Shown one piece after another: positions 20,349-30,585 of a stretch of 64,000 bases of DNA; position 1 is the first letter of the stretch, and each line of letters begins with the position of its first letter. Below the pieces are notes generated by a model, which was given only the letters and a program-made list of their open reading frames with translations, did no database searches and had not been told where the DNA came from. A program made the position numbers and the translations under genes. The DNA comes from Actinomycetes bacterium (GTDB taxonomy: Bacteria > Actinomycetota > Actinomycetes > Nanopelagicales > Nanopelagicaceae), in NCBI GenBank assembly GCA_025355305.1, contig JANXZW010000015.1:1-64000 (forward strand), given 5' to 3'.

Positions 20349-21110
20349 GTGAGTATCAACAAGAGGGCAACGGCGCTCCGTTCTGTTCTCATTTTTGCGA
20401 TCGCGATTTGCGCCGTTACATCAACTGATTCCAGTTTTGCTAAAGAGAGTCGCTCACCGCGCCCCACACCACATTCAAGCCCCACACCACATAGCAGCCC
20501 TATGCCTCGTCCGCTCTCTGCAGAGAAGGTCAGTAGCAACGAGGCTTCTACCTCAGGTGATTGTGTGAAAACTAATTCGGTTGCCCACAATCCGCTCAAA
20601 GTGGGTTACCCCGATCCAAAACTTGCCATGGTCGATCGCGTATTTACTCTCAACACAAACTGCGGAGCCATCACTTTTAAGGCCTTTGGAAAGAGGGCGA
20701 CCGCCACCGTTATCGCGATGACCTTCCTTGCAAAAGCTGGCTATTTTGACCACTCCCTCTGCCATCGCCTCACCACTACATCGATCTATGTTCTGCAATG
20801 TGGAGACCCAACTGCAAGTGGCTCGGGTGGACCACCCTTTAGCTATCGCGACGAGAACCTCCCTGCCGACGCTCCCAATGATTACCCGGCCGGAACCATT
20901 GCGATGGCCAACTCTGGTCCAAACACCAATGGAAGCCAGTTCTTCATTGTTTACAAAGATACCTACCTGCCGCCCTCTTACACGATCTGGGGCCAAGTTA
21001 CACAAGGGCTCGATCTCGTGAAGCAAGTTGCAGCAGCTGGGGTGGTTGGCGGCGGTACTGATGGAACGCCAAAGCAGACGATTGCTATTGAATCGGTGAG
21101 CGTTAAATAA
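20349..21110 (+). CDS. secreted cyclophilin-type peptidyl-prolyl cis-trans isomerase
   Basis: 253 residues. An N-terminal signal peptide (SINKRAT then a hydrophobic core ending near SSFA) is followed by a Pro/Ser-rich linker with a duplicated PTPHSSP unit, then a cyclophilin domain: CHRL, LQCGDP, MANSGPNTNGSQFFIVY. Probably assists folding of exported proteins. GTG 20349 is preferred because GGGAG lies 5 bases upstream; an in-frame GTG at 20337 lies inside guaA. Likely read from the guaA transcript. No lipobox Cys is visible. Confidence 0.85.
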   Translation: MSINKRATALRSVLIFAIAICAVTSTDSSFAKESRSPRPTPHSSPTPHSSPMPRPLSAEKVSSNEASTSGDCVKTNSVAHNPLKVGYPDPKLAMVDRVFTLNTNCGAITFKAFGKRATATVIAMTFLAKAGYFDHSLCHRLTTTSIYVLQCGDPTASGSGGPPFSYRDENLPADAPNDYPAGTIAMANSGPNTNGSQFFIVYKDTYLPPSYTIWGQVTQGLDLVKQVAAAGVVGGGTDGTPKQTIAIESVSVK

Positions 21111-21127
21111 CTCTCTTAGCCGAGAGT
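21110..21127. terminator. possible weak hairpin between cyclophilin and PIG-L genes
   Basis: ACTCTC (21110-21115) pairs with GAGAGT (21122-21127) around a 6-base loop that contains the stop codon of the convergent gene. It is short and has no clear T-run. Confidence 0.3.
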
Positions 21128-21841
21128 AACGATCTTGAAAGTCTCTGCCATGCGACCATTGGTTAGTCCCACCGCTTCACCACTGCGAGTTCCCCATTCG
21201 CGGATCCGCTCTTCAAAGCCCTCCATATGAGAGGTCTGGCTGGCATGAGCCGCTAGCGCCTGCATCTTGAGGTGGAAGGTATCTGTGATGTCGACATGGT
21301 GGTCATTGCCCTCTGCCATCATCACCCAAGCCTCCTTGATACTCCAAGGCTCCAACCCCTCCACGTCGAGGAGATCTTCAAAGGCAAATCGATTTCCAGA
21401 GTCAGGGTAGATCGCTTGAATCGCTGCCTCGCCTGCGGCGAGATGATCAGGGTGGCTAGCACCGAGCCGATTCCAATTGCGCTCGGGACTTTGAATCAAC
21501 ATGCGCTGCGGGCGAACTTTGCGAATAACTCGGACGATATCTTTTCGGAGTTCAATAGTTGGAGCGAGCCAGCCATCGCGATAATCCAAGAAATGGATAT
21601 CGGTGACGCCAAGAATTGCACCTGCTTGGGTCTGTTCGCGACGACGAATCTGCTTCATCTCTTCGCGAGTAATCGTGGCATCGATACCGCCCTGATCACC
21701 GTTGGTGCAAATACAGTATGAAATTGCAATTCCTTTAGCTGCCCATTGGGCGATCGTTCCGCCAGCTCCGAAATCCAAATCGTCAGGGTGGGCTGTGACA
21801 ACAAGAATGCGTTCAACTTCATTATCGAGCATAGGTTCCAT
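21116..21841 (-). CDS. PIG-L/LmbE family deacetylase
   Basis: 241 residues. A zinc-dependent N-acetyl-glucosamine-type deacetylase fold: AHPDDLDFG near residues 17-25 and SHPDHLAAGEA provide the metal-binding residues. The substrate is unknown. The family includes MshB, Mca and other sugar or conjugate deacetylases, and a clear MshB exists at 58941, so this is a second, different member (Mca-like or detoxification role possible). ATG 21841 lies 6 bases after TAGGAT. Divergent from pcrA with a 44-base gap. Confidence 0.82.
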   Translation of the reverse strand: MEPMLDNEVERILVVTAHPDDLDFGAGGTIAQWAAKGIAISYCICTNGDQGGIDATITREEMKQIRRREQTQAGAILGVTDIHFLDYRDGWLAPTIELRKDIVRVIRKVRPQRMLIQSPERNWNRLGASHPDHLAAGEAAIQAIYPDSGNRFAFEDLLDVEGLEPWSIKEAWVMMAEGNDHHVDITDTFHLKMQALAAHASQTSHMEGFEERIREWGTRSGEAVGLTNGRMAETFKIVTLG

Positions 21842-21847
21842 GGCGCG

Positions 21848-21853
21848 ATCCTA
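21848..21853 (-). promoter_or_regulatory. -10 hexamer, predicted leaderless promoter of the PIG-L gene
   Basis: TAGGAT on the minus strand ends 6 bases before the ATG at 21841. Confidence 0.55.
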
Positions 21854-21872
21854 CCGAGTCAGGGTAAATAGG

Positions 21873-21878
21873 TAGACT
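21873..21878 (+). promoter_or_regulatory. -10 hexamer, predicted leaderless promoter of pcrA
   Basis: TAGACT ends 7 bases before the ATG at 21886. No ribosome-binding site is seen. Confidence 0.55.
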
Positions 21879-21885
21879 CGGATTT

Positions 21886-24099
21886 ATGTCTCTTCTGGAG
21901 GGCCTCAACCCGCAACAGCGCGAAGCCGTCACCCATCGCGGTACCTCTTTGCTGGTGGTGGCCGGGGCTGGTTCTGGAAAGACTCGCGTTCTGACGCGAC
22001 GCATTGGCTATTTACTAAGGGAGTGCGGCGTTGCGCCCTATGAAGTACTCGCTATCACCTTCACAAATAAGGCCGCCGCTGAGATGAAAGAGCGGGTGGC
22101 AGAGCTCGTGGGAGAGCGGGCCAAGGCTATGTGGGTATCCACCTTTCACTCTGCCTGCGTCAGAATCCTGCGCCAGGAAGCTGTGCGGATCGGATACTCC
22201 AACTCCTTCACGATTTATGACTCCAGTGACAGCATCCGACTACTGACGGTAATAATCCGTGAACTCAACCTAGATTCAAAGCAATATGCCGCCCGAGCGA
22301 TTCAAGGAGTGATCTCCGCCGCTAAAAATGAACTGATTGGCCCGGCCGATTACGCCAACTCAACAACCAACCACTTTGAAGAGATCATCGCCCAAATCTA
22401 CGCTCTCTATCAAAAGCGTTTGGCCGCTGCCAATGCGATGGATTTTGATGACCTTATTGGCAAGACGGTCGATCTCCTTCAGCGCTTCCCGGAGGCGCGC
22501 GCTCGTTATCGCTCTCGCTTTCGACATATCTTGGTCGATGAGTATCAAGATACTAACCATGCACAATACATTTTGATTCGAGAGTTAGTCGGCGTACCAG
22601 ATGAAAACTTCCCACTCGCTGAGCTCTGTGTCGTGGGAGATGCAGACCAATCTATCTATGCATTTCGCGGCGCAAACATTCGAAATATTCTGCAGTTTGA
22701 GGAGGATTACCCCAGCGCTCGGACCGTTCTCCTCGAGCAAAATTATCGATCTACTCAAAATATTCTCACCGCGGCAAATGCTGTGATTGCAAATAATGAA
22801 GGACGCAAAGATAAGAAGTTATGGTCTGAAGGAGGCGCGGGCGAAGCGATCACTGGTTTTGTGGCGGAGAGCGAACATGATGAGGCGGGTTTTGTGGTCG
22901 GCGAGATTCGCAGACTACGCGATATCGGAGAGTCCAGCCCAGGAGATACCGCTATCTTCTATAGGACCAATGCACAATCGCGCGTCTTTGAAGAGACCTT
23001 CTTGCGTTCAGCGATTCCGTATAAAGTTGTTGGAGGAGTGCGTTTTTATGAGCGCAAAGAGGTAAAGGATTTCCTCGGCTATCTGCGGGTGCTTGTTAAT
23101 CCAGAGGATGAAATTTCGTTGCGCCGTATTCTCAATACTCCCAAACGCGGGATTGGTGATCGCGCTCTCAATGTTGTTGAATTACATGGAGCCACGCAGG
23201 GGATCTCTTTCTGGCGCGCGCTATGCAGCGCGAAAGATGCTGCGGGAATTCCCTCCCGTTCTCTTATTGCGATCAATGATTTCATCGATCTCTTGGATTC
23301 ACTTCGCACCTTGGTAGCGGCCAATTCCAAGCCCTCTTCAATAGCCCAAGCAGTCTTAGAGCAGAGTGGCCTCCTTGCGGAGCTTGCCAATAGCGCCGAT
23401 CCACAGGATGAGGGACGCGTAGAGAATTTGCAGGAGCTGGTCTCCGTTGCGATCGAATACGAGGAATCTGAGATTGATGATGGAGAGGAGATTTCACTCT
23501 CCGGCTTTCTAGAGGATGTCTCACTCGTTGCAGACTCCGATCAGATTCCAGATGGAGCCGATCATGGAGGGGTCGTGACAATGATGACCCTTCATACCGC
23601 CAAGGGCTTGGAATTTCCCACCGTCTTTCTCACTGGGATGGAGGAGGGGATTTTTCCGCACTCCCGCACGCTCGGGGAGCGCTCTGAAATTGAGGAGGAG
23701 CGTCGCCTTGCCTATGTTGGCCTCACGCGGGCTCGAAAGCGCCTCTATCTCTCCCGCTCTGAATATCGCTCCTCGTGGGGAGCGCCTACCTACAACCCAC
23801 CCTCCCGCTTCTTGGCGGAAATTCCTGAGGGAGTCATCTCGTGGAATACCGCTAGCCATGCCCCCGCCTCCCGTTCGGCCCTCTCTCGTAACTTTGGACC
23901 ACCACCCCGGGCCACGGGTAAGAAGGTGGAGAGCACAATCGTTCTGGTCGCTGGCGATCGTGTGTCGCACGACACATTCGGGGTGGGTAAAGTGATTGAA
24001 GTTAGTGGTGAGGGCGATCGTGCGCAGGCCTTGATTGATTTCGGCAGTACAGGTGAGAAGCGACTCCTGCTGCGCTATGCCCCGGTCGAACGGCTGTGA
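21886..24099 (+). CDS. pcrA: ATP-dependent DNA helicase PcrA/UvrD
   Basis: 737 residues. A superfamily 1A 3'-5' DNA helicase for repair and replication restart. Walker A AGAGSGKT lies at residues 26-33, motif II is DEYQDTN, motif III VGDADQSIYAFRGA, and motifs V-VI are MTLHTAKGLEFPTVFL and EEERRLAYVGLTRA. The C-terminal 60 residues form the conserved Tudor-like GDRVSHDTFGVGKV domain that contacts RNA polymerase in PcrA/UvrD. Divergent from the PIG-L gene. Confidence 0.97.
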   Translation: MSLLEGLNPQQREAVTHRGTSLLVVAGAGSGKTRVLTRRIGYLLRECGVAPYEVLAITFTNKAAAEMKERVAELVGERAKAMWVSTFHSACVRILRQEAVRIGYSNSFTIYDSSDSIRLLTVIIRELNLDSKQYAARAIQGVISAAKNELIGPADYANSTTNHFEEIIAQIYALYQKRLAAANAMDFDDLIGKTVDLLQRFPEARARYRSRFRHILVDEYQDTNHAQYILIRELVGVPDENFPLAELCVVGDADQSIYAFRGANIRNILQFEEDYPSARTVLLEQNYRSTQNILTAANAVIANNEGRKDKKLWSEGGAGEAITGFVAESEHDEAGFVVGEIRRLRDIGESSPGDTAIFYRTNAQSRVFEETFLRSAIPYKVVGGVRFYERKEVKDFLGYLRVLVNPEDEISLRRILNTPKRGIGDRALNVVELHGATQGISFWRALCSAKDAAGIPSRSLIAINDFIDLLDSLRTLVAANSKPSSIAQAVLEQSGLLAELANSADPQDEGRVENLQELVSVAIEYEESEIDDGEEISLSGFLEDVSLVADSDQIPDGADHGGVVTMMTLHTAKGLEFPTVFLTGMEEGIFPHSRTLGERSEIEEERRLAYVGLTRARKRLYLSRSEYRSSWGAPTYNPPSRFLAEIPEGVISWNTASHAPASRSALSRNFGPPPRATGKKVESTIVLVAGDRVSHDTFGVGKVIEVSGEGDRAQALIDFGSTGEKRLLLRYAPVERL

Positions 24100-24166
24100 G
24101 GGCGGTGCCTTAGAGAGAGAGGATAGAGCCAAGTAGGATTTGCGACGGTAGTCACTCTCCTAAAAC

Positions 24167-24172
24167 TAATGA
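24167..24172 (+). promoter_or_regulatory. possible -10 hexamer of sucC
   Basis: TAATGA ends 6 bases before an in-frame TTG at 24179, which would make sucC leaderless with a TTG start. This is less convincing than the other cases because the hexamer deviates at its last base. Confidence 0.35.
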
Positions 24173-24178
24173 TCGGGG

Positions 24179-25345
24179 TTGCGCGTGGATCTCTTTGAGT
24201 ATCAAGCTCGAGATCTCTTTGAAGCACATGAGATTCCAGTACTCGCCGGAGCGGTAGCAAGTACCGCAGTTGAAGCCGAGCGCGCAGCTGCAACGATAGG
24301 CGGAAAAGTTGTCGTAAAGGCGCAAGTAAAAGTTGGTGGGCGCGGCAAAGCCGGTGGAGTGAAGCTAGCCGTTGACGCTGCTGATGCGCGCGCGAAGGCA
24401 GAAGCAATTCTTGGACTTGATATTAAAGGACATATTGTGCAGAAGGTGATGATCGCCCAAGCAGCACCGATCGCCGAAGAGTATTACATGGCTATCTTGC
24501 TCGATCGGGCCAATCGCAATTTCCTCGTGATGGCATCTGTTGCCGGCGGTATGGAGATTGAAGAGGTAGCGCATACGCAACCCGAAAAGTTAGCTCGTGT
24601 TGGTGTCGATCCTAATGTAGGGATTTCGCAGGAGTTGGCCCTTGAAATTGTAAAAGCTGGGCAGTTCCCTGAGAGCGTGCAGAGCGATGTCGCAGGTGTA
24701 CTGCTTAAGTTGTGGGCCGCCTTTGTTGCAGAAGATGCCACACTGATGGAGATCAATCCGCTGGTCAAGACTGAAGATGGTCAGATTATTGCACTTGATG
24801 GCAAGGTGACTTTGGATGAGAACGCAGAATTTCGCCATCCAAATCATGAGGCTCTTATAGATCATGCCTCTGCTAATCCGTTGGAGGCAGCTGCTAAAGA
24901 GAAGAACCTCAACTATGTAAAACTCCAGGGTGAGGTTGGAATTATTGGAAATGGCGCTGGACTAGTGATGAGTACCCTTGATGTGGTGGCTTACGCGGGA
25001 GAGAAATATGGCGTAAAGCCCGCGAATTTTCTAGATATTGGCGGTGGGGCATCTGCTGAGGTAATGGCCAATGGCCTCTCCATCATCCTTGGTGATCAAG
25101 ATGTCCGCAGCGTCTTTGTAAATGTTTTCGGTGGTATTACTGCTTGCGACGCAGTTGCCAATGGAATTGTTCAAGCTCTAGAAATTCTTGGCGATAAGGC
25201 GACCAAGCCGATCGTCGTTCGTCTGGATGGCAACAATGTTCTTGAGGGTCGCAGAATCCTCAATGAGGCAGCGCACCCATTGGTGCAACAGTTAGACACC
25301 ATGGATGGGGCAGCGGCAAAGGCTGCAGAATTGGCGGCAAAGTAA
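24179..25345 (+). CDS. sucC: succinyl-CoA synthetase beta subunit
   Basis: 388 residues from TTG 24179, or 386 from GTG 24185; family alignment (start at [11 protein letters not shown]) slightly favours GTG, and -10 spacing favours TTG. Substrate-level phosphorylation step of the TCA cycle: succinyl-CoA to succinate with ATP or GTP. Shows an ATP-grasp domain ([19 protein letters not shown]), EINPLV in the middle and the C-terminal CoA-ligase domain with [14 protein letters not shown] and [10 protein letters not shown]. Followed directly by sucD. Confidence 0.96.
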   Translation: MRVDLFEYQARDLFEAHEIPVLAGAVASTAVEAERAAATIGGKVVVKAQVKVGGRGKAGGVKLAVDAADARAKAEAILGLDIKGHIVQKVMIAQAAPIAEEYYMAILLDRANRNFLVMASVAGGMEIEEVAHTQPEKLARVGVDPNVGISQELALEIVKAGQFPESVQSDVAGVLLKLWAAFVAEDATLMEINPLVKTEDGQIIALDGKVTLDENAEFRHPNHEALIDHASANPLEAAAKEKNLNYVKLQGEVGIIGNGAGLVMSTLDVVAYAGEKYGVKPANFLDIGGGASAEVMANGLSIILGDQDVRSVFVNVFGGITACDAVANGIVQALEILGDKATKPIVVRLDGNNVLEGRRILNEAAHPLVQQLDTMDGAAAKAAELAAK

Positions 25346-26227
25346 ATGGCGATCTTCATCAATAAAGAAACTAAAGTCATTGTTCAAGGTATGACTGGCT
25401 CTGAAGGTACGAAGCACACTGGTCGCATGCTTAAGTACGGCACCAATATTGTGGGTGGCGTTACTCCTGGCAAGGGCGGACAGAGCGCTCTGATTGAGGG
25501 AAAATCCCTTCCAGTATTTAACAGCGTTGCCGAGGCAATCGCTGCGACTGGCGCCAATGCATCAGTCGTCTTCGTTCCACCAAAGTTTGCCAAAGGGGCA
25601 GTGATGGATGCGATCGATGCAGGCCTCCCGCTCGTTGTGGTAATCACCGAGGGGATTCCTGTGCACGACACTGCAATCTTCTATGCGCATGCTGCCGCCA
25701 AAGGAACTACTCGAATTATCGGACCAAACTGCCCAGGACTCATCAGTCCCGGACTTTCAAATATCGGAATTATTCCTGGAGATATCACCGGCCCTGGTCG
25801 CATCGGCCTTGTTTCAAAATCTGGAACCCTTACCTACCAAATGATGTATGAACTCCGTGATTTTGGATTCAGTTCGGCTGTTGGAATTGGAGGAGATCCA
25901 ATTATTGGAACAACTCATATCGATTGTCTCAAAGCTTTCCAAGATGATCCAGATACCGACGCTATTGTCATGATTGGTGAGATTGGTGGCGACGCGGAAG
26001 AGCGCGCCGCTGCATTCATCGCCTCTTATGTGACCAAGCCAGTCGTGGGTTATGTCGCGGGATTTACTGCTCCAGAGGGCAAGACAATGGGCCACGCTGG
26101 CGCCATAGTCTCTGGCTCTTCTGGTACCGCCGAGGCAAAGAAGGTAGCGCTGGAGGCTGCTGGAGTTAAGGTTGGCAAGACGCCAAGTGAAACTGCAGCG
26201 CTGATGCGTGCGATCCTTAACGGCTAA
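25346..26227 (+). CDS. sucD: succinyl-CoA synthetase alpha subunit
   Basis: 293 residues. The subunit that carries the phosphohistidine intermediate and binds CoA. Visible features are [12 protein letters not shown] near the start, [21 protein letters not shown] and the active-site His in [17 protein letters not shown]. Begins on the base after the sucC stop. perM, purN and purH follow, the same order as in Mycobacterium. Confidence 0.98.
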   Translation: MAIFINKETKVIVQGMTGSEGTKHTGRMLKYGTNIVGGVTPGKGGQSALIEGKSLPVFNSVAEAIAATGANASVVFVPPKFAKGAVMDAIDAGLPLVVVITEGIPVHDTAIFYAHAAAKGTTRIIGPNCPGLISPGLSNIGIIPGDITGPGRIGLVSKSGTLTYQMMYELRDFGFSSAVGIGGDPIIGTTHIDCLKAFQDDPDTDAIVMIGEIGGDAEERAAAFIASYVTKPVVGYVAGFTAPEGKTMGHAGAIVSGSSGTAEAKKVALEAAGVKVGKTPSETAALMRAILNG

Positions 26228-26230
26228 GTA

Positions 26231-27304
26231 ATGGCTGCTCGCGCACTCGGGGTCTCATTTAGACAGGCCCTGCGTAGCGTCGCGCTCACCCTCTTCCCTC
26301 TTGCATTTATTTCGCTATTTACCTGGGCGAGTGCTGGAACCATCGCGGGCAATACCGCCGATCCGGTACGGGCAGCTGCTTGGCTCTATCTCGCTCTCCA
26401 TCTCATCCCCTTTCATCTCGCTACAGGAAAGTTAACGCTCCTTCCGCTGCTTGCAGTGATTTATCCGATGTGGGCAATTCGCCGTGGACTTCCTAGCGTG
26501 GAAGAGGCATTTACCAAACTCAATGGCGCGCGCATCATCTACTCGCTTTGGTATGCCCTCCTCTCAGAGTTACTAGCGCTCGCCTCCATACATCATGGAA
26601 TCTTCGCAAATCTCTATCTCACCCCGCTCATAACATTCATCATCTCGATGATCGCCACAGCGAGATTTAATCGTGCTCAATTGAGATTCTTTTACTTTGC
26701 CCTCTATCTTCTGGCAATTGCTCTCGGGATTGGCGCACTCGCCTTCGCTCTCTCATTGCAGAGCCATCTTGTGGAGGTTAAGAGCATCTCGATAGTACTT
26801 GGCACCGGAGTTGTGGGTGGGATTTTGATGACCCTGGTGCAGTTGCTCTATCTACCCAACATAGCAATTGCCGCTATCGCATATCTGACGGGAGTTGGTT
26901 TCTCCTTCGGTGCACACTCGGCAATCGATGGGGCACATATAACAATTGGACAAGTACCCGCGCTTCCCTTTGTTGCAGCGCTTCCCACGGGGATTCATAA
27001 AGAGCTGAAGTTTGGAATTATTTTCTGGGTAGCGCTTTTTGTAGTTTTATTTACCTTCTCGCGATTGCGCGGTGCTTCATTTTTTGATCTCACCCGCAAC
27101 CTCATCGCACAGGGCGCACGCCTCTTTATCGCCATTACTGCGATCGCTTATCTCTCTGCTGGTGAACTTTTTACCAGCGCACTTAATCCAGTGGGAGTTA
27201 TCTGGTGGCATCTTTTGGAGAATCTAGCAATTGCCTTCGCCTTCGCCGCGCTTCTTGCTCTCTATCTACCTGCAACAGTGCGATTGGTGGTGCGGCGTGG
27301 GTAA
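26231..27304 (+). CDS. PerM-like polytopic membrane protein (DUF6350)
   Basis: 357 residues, strongly hydrophobic throughout with many membrane helices. No catalytic motif is evident. The assignment relies mainly on position: actinobacteria carry a DUF6350 membrane protein (PerM in Mycobacterium, linked to cell division) between sucD and purN, and this gene fills exactly that slot. Three bases separate it from sucD, and it overlaps purN by 8 bases. Confidence 0.75.
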   Translation: MAARALGVSFRQALRSVALTLFPLAFISLFTWASAGTIAGNTADPVRAAAWLYLALHLIPFHLATGKLTLLPLLAVIYPMWAIRRGLPSVEEAFTKLNGARIIYSLWYALLSELLALASIHHGIFANLYLTPLITFIISMIATARFNRAQLRFFYFALYLLAIALGIGALAFALSLQSHLVEVKSISIVLGTGVVGGILMTLVQLLYLPNIAIAAIAYLTGVGFSFGAHSAIDGAHITIGQVPALPFVAALPTGIHKELKFGIIFWVALFVVLFTFSRLRGASFFDLTRNLIAQGARLFIAITAIAYLSAGELFTSALNPVGVIWWHLLENLAIAFAFAALLALYLPATVRLVVRRG

Positions 27305-27860
27305 GCGCATTCTGCTCCTGGCTTCTGGAACTGGATCCCTCGCCGCCGCAATTTTAGACGCTCTAGAATCGGGTGAAATATCTGCCACATGTGTAGCTTT
27401 GTTGAGCGATAAGGATTCGCCGGCGCTTCGGGTCGCAGAGCGTTTTAATATTCCGAGCATTTACCTTCCCATGCGTCAGCTGCGGGCAGAGTGGGATCGC
27501 GAGATATTTGAAACTGCCAACCGCCTTGCACCTGACCTAGTTGTAAGCGTCGGTTTTATGCGCCTGCTTGCCGCGGACTTTGTCTCAACCTTTAATGTGA
27601 TCAACACACATCCCTCGCTACTCCCACTCTTTCCTGGGGCACATGCCGTGCGCGATGCGCTCGCTGCGGGCTCCACGGTTACGGGCTCGACAGTGCACCG
27701 TGTAGATGCTGGATTAGATACTGGTCCGATTATCTCCCAACGTCAGATCGACATTCACCCAGGTGAGGATGGAGAGTCCTTGCATGAGCGCATTAAGATT
27801 GTCGAACGAGAACTCATCGTTGAGGTTCTTGCGGCCTATGGAGAGACAGGAACGCTGTGA
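27297..27860 (+). CDS. purN: phosphoribosylglycinamide formyltransferase
   Basis: 187 residues. Transfers a formyl group from 10-formyl-THF to GAR in purine synthesis. Features: [12 protein letters not shown] at the N-terminus, the catalytic Asn and His in [13 protein letters not shown], and [12 protein letters not shown] with the catalytic Asp. The open frame extends upstream into perM; GTG 27297 puts the start at the usual family position. Overlaps purH by 4 bases (GTGA). Confidence 0.97.
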   Translation: MGKRILLLASGTGSLAAAILDALESGEISATCVALLSDKDSPALRVAERFNIPSIYLPMRQLRAEWDREIFETANRLAPDLVVSVGFMRLLAADFVSTFNVINTHPSLLPLFPGAHAVRDALAAGSTVTGSTVHRVDAGLDTGPIISQRQIDIHPGEDGESLHERIKIVERELIVEVLAAYGETGTL

Positions 27861-29407
27861 GCAATAGAAAGCCAATCCGCCGCGCACTTATCAGTGTTTA
27901 CGATAAGAGTGGACTTCTTGAAATTGGATCTGCCTTGCAGGCCGCCGGTGTTGAGATTCTCTCAACTGGCTCAACCGCAAAGCACCTCGCTGCCGCTGGA
28001 ATCTTAGTAAGCGCTGTTGAGGATTACACCGGCTTTCCCGAGATCATGGGCGGGCGGGTGAAGACTTTGCATCCACGGATCCACGGTGGAATCTTGGCCG
28101 ATCAGGATAATCCGGAGCATCTAGCTGCAATTTCAGCGCATGATATTGCTCCCTTTGACCTGATCATCATCAATCTCTACCCCTTCGCTCAGACCGTCGC
28201 CGCCTCCGCTGATTTTGCCGAGTGCATTGAGCAGATCGATATTGGTGGCCCATCCATGCTCCGTGGAGCGGGGAAGAATCATGGTTCGGTCGCGGTGATC
28301 TCAAATCCGTCACAATACGAATTATTGAGAGCTGCGCTTTTAAATGGTGGATTTACTCTTGCAGAGCGCAGACGTCTTGCGGTGGAGGTTTTTCGAACCA
28401 CAGCTGAATACGATGCGGCAATTGCTACTTGGCTCGGAGAGCAGTTGGACGCCGGCGATGAGTGGAAGGCCGCTATCTTCCATCGCATGGCACCGCTGCG
28501 TTACGGCGAGAACCCTCACCAGGCAGCGAGTGTCTACTCCAATGCGACTTCCTGGATTCAACCCGGAATTGCACAAGCGGTGCAGCTACATGGAAAAGAA
28601 ATGTCATTCAATAATTACACAGATGCAGATGCAGCGGTACGGAGCGCTTACGACCATGATGAGCCATGCGTTGCAATTATCAAGCATGCCAACCCATGTG
28701 GAATCGCACTCGGTGTAGATATTGCTGATGCTTACGGTAAAGCTCATGCCTGTGACCCCGTCTCGGCCTTTGGCGGAGTCGTTGCAACCAATCGACCAGT
28801 CTCATTGGCGATGGCAGAGGCGCTAGCAAAGGTATTTACTGAGGTCGTAATTGCGCCGAGTTATGAAGAGGGCGCGGTAGAAGTACTGGCAAAGAAACCC
28901 GCTATTCGCATATTGACTCTTGATAGCTATATAAATCCGAGCGTGGAGCGTCGCCCAATCTCTGGCGGCCTTCTTATTCAGGCGAGTGATCTCATTGATG
29001 CTCCCGGAGATAGTGCCACCAATTGGCAACAGGTTTCAGGAGGTGAACTTTCAAAGGAGCTTTTGGCAGATCTGCAATTTGCTTGGCGCGCAGTTCGTGC
29101 AGTGAAGAGCAACGCGATCCTTCTAGCTCATGATGGGGCTTCGGTCGGAGTTGGCATGGGTCAGGTCAATCGCGTCGATGCTGCCCGTCTTGCGGTAACG
29201 CGCGCCAGCGAACGCGCTGCGGGTTCAGTCGCTGCGAGCGATGCCTTCTTCCCATTTGCCGATGGCTTACAAATTCTGATTGATGCAGGTGTCGCAGCAG
29301 TAGTCCAACCGGGCGGCAGTGTTCGTGATGAAGAGGTGATAGCTGCCGCGAAGGCGGCGGGAATCGCCATGTTCTTCACGGGAGTTCGTCACTTCTCACA
29401 TGCCTAG
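27857..29407 (+). CDS. purH: bifunctional AICAR transformylase / IMP cyclohydrolase
   Basis: 516 residues. Performs the last two steps of IMP synthesis. The N-terminal MGS-like cyclohydrolase domain starts with [13 protein letters not shown] and has [14 protein letters not shown]. The C-terminal transformylase domain carries the catalytic KHANPCG and ends in ...GVRHFSH. GTG start overlapping purN. Confidence 0.98.
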   Translation: MSNRKPIRRALISVYDKSGLLEIGSALQAAGVEILSTGSTAKHLAAAGILVSAVEDYTGFPEIMGGRVKTLHPRIHGGILADQDNPEHLAAISAHDIAPFDLIIINLYPFAQTVAASADFAECIEQIDIGGPSMLRGAGKNHGSVAVISNPSQYELLRAALLNGGFTLAERRRLAVEVFRTTAEYDAAIATWLGEQLDAGDEWKAAIFHRMAPLRYGENPHQAASVYSNATSWIQPGIAQAVQLHGKEMSFNNYTDADAAVRSAYDHDEPCVAIIKHANPCGIALGVDIADAYGKAHACDPVSAFGGVVATNRPVSLAMAEALAKVFTEVVIAPSYEEGAVEVLAKKPAIRILTLDSYINPSVERRPISGGLLIQASDLIDAPGDSATNWQQVSGGELSKELLADLQFAWRAVRAVKSNAILLAHDGASVGVGMGQVNRVDAARLAVTRASERAAGSVAASDAFFPFADGLQILIDAGVAAVVQPGGSVRDEEVIAAAKAAGIAMFFTGVRHFSHA

Positions 29408-29408
29408 T

Positions 29409-29414
29409 TAGGAT
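29409..29414 (+). promoter_or_regulatory. -10 hexamer, predicted leaderless promoter of folD
   Basis: TAGGAT lies immediately after the purH stop and ends 6 bases before the folD ATG. folD may thus have its own promoter inside the apparent operon. Confidence 0.5.
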
Positions 29415-29420
29415 TGGGTT

Positions 29421-30269
29421 ATGAGCGCGCAGATTCTCGATGGCAAGGCCACCGCGAAGGCAATCAAAGAAGAGTTGGCTGCAATTGTCGCAGGGATGAA
29501 CAGCAAGCCCGGGCTTGGAACGGTGCTCGTCGGTGATGATCCAGGATCACGCTCGTATGTAGCCGGCAAGCATCGTGATTGCGCGGAAGTTGGAATAGCC
29601 TCCATCCGCGTTGACCTTCCAGCGAGCGCTTCGCAGGCAGATGTACTTGCGGCGATCTTGGACCTTAACAATTCCCCCGAGTGCACCGGATATATCGTTC
29701 AACTGCCGCTACCTCAAGGCATCTGCGCTAATCTCATCTTGGAATCCATTGACCCCGAGAAGGATGCTGATGGCCTGCACCCGCTCAACCTCGGTAAATT
29801 GGTAATCGGGGAACCTGCTCCTTTGCCCTGCACTCCTCGTGGAATACTTGAACTCTTGCATCGCTACGACCTCAGCACGAAGGGTGCTGAGGTCGTAGTC
29901 ATGGGACGCGGGCTTACGGTGGGTCGCCCCCTGGCCTTGCTGCTAACTCGCAAGGGTGATGATGCAACGGTCACGGTTACACACACCGCTACTAGAGATG
30001 TTGCATTCCATACCAAGCGGGCCGATATCATCATTGCCGCGGTTGGAAGTCCACACATTCTCACCCCAGATATGGTCAAAACAGGCGCAATAGTCCTTGA
30101 TGTTGGAATTACTCGGACGGTGGACGGTCTGCTGGGTGATATTCACCCTGGTGTTGCAGATGTTGCCGCCTATATCGCCCCCATGCCTGGAGGGGTTGGT
30201 CCAATGACCCGCGCGATGCTCTTGACCAATGTCGTAGAAATGGCAGCTCGTGCTGGCAACGCTCGGTAA
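29421..30269 (+). CDS. folD: bifunctional methylenetetrahydrofolate dehydrogenase/cyclohydrolase
   Basis: 282 residues. Interconverts 5,10-methylene-THF and 10-formyl-THF, the formyl donor used by PurN and PurH upstream. Signatures: [15 protein letters not shown] with the catalytic Lys, [20 protein letters not shown] and [10 protein letters not shown]. Thirteen bases after purH, but with its own predicted leaderless promoter. Confidence 0.98.
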   Translation: MSAQILDGKATAKAIKEELAAIVAGMNSKPGLGTVLVGDDPGSRSYVAGKHRDCAEVGIASIRVDLPASASQADVLAAILDLNNSPECTGYIVQLPLPQGICANLILESIDPEKDADGLHPLNLGKLVIGEPAPLPCTPRGILELLHRYDLSTKGAEVVVMGRGLTVGRPLALLLTRKGDDATVTVTHTATRDVAFHTKRADIIIAAVGSPHILTPDMVKTGAIVLDVGITRTVDGLLGDIHPGVADVAAYIAPMPGGVGPMTRAMLLTNVVEMAARAGNAR

Positions 30270-30522
30270 AAAGTTGCCTCCCTTAAAAGGTCCAACTGCG
30301 CTCTGGCGCGCGCTCTCTGTCTCACTAGTTGTAATTGGCGTCACATTTGGGATCTTTAGCGCAGTTCGCACCTGTTCGATCCTGGTGGCAATCGGAGCGG
30401 CGCTCTACTCATACCTCTCGTACACGACCAACCCAGTGAAAAGGACGATTGAATTACTGTTACCAATGGCTATCTCCTCCCTCCTATTTGTAGTGTCTTT
30501 AACTTTGCCGCACGCAAAGTAG
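30250..30522 (+). CDS. DUF3017 small membrane protein
   Basis: 90 residues with three hydrophobic segments. DUF3017 is a small actinobacterial membrane-protein family of unknown function often found directly after folD. The GTG 30250 start overlaps folD by 20 bases; a TTG at 30274, just after the folD stop, is an alternative start that would remove 8 residues. Probably translated from the folD mRNA. Confidence 0.7.
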   Translation: MLATLGKKLPPLKGPTALWRALSVSLVVIGVTFGIFSAVRTCSILVAIGAALYSYLSYTTNPVKRTIELLLPMAISSLLFVVSLTLPHAK

Positions 30523-30527
30523 TCCGT

Positions 30528-30547
30528 TCGCAAGCTCGAGCTTGCGA
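30528..30547. promoter_or_regulatory. 20-bp perfect palindrome upstream of mdh
   Basis: TCGCAAGCTC followed directly by its reverse complement. It ends 4 bases before the TAGGAT hexamer at 30552, so it covers the -35 and spacer region of the mdh promoter. Operator is the leading idea. A terminator of folD-DUF3017 is the alternative, but no T-run follows. Confidence 0.6.
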
Positions 30548-30551
30548 CAAG

Positions 30552-30557
30552 TAGGAT
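30552..30557 (+). promoter_or_regulatory. -10 hexamer of mdh
   Basis: TAGGAT, 28 bases before the mdh ATG. This gene has a leader with a strong Shine-Dalgarno AGGAGG 7 bases before the ATG. Confidence 0.5.
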
Positions 30558-30585
30558 TGCATCAGTTAACTTTCAGGAGGGCTTC

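Noticed and set aside
23521-24132. Open frame of 203 codons antisense to the pcrA 3' end.
   Set aside because: Shadow frame. The sense protein is conserved to its last residues and no family features appear in the antisense product.
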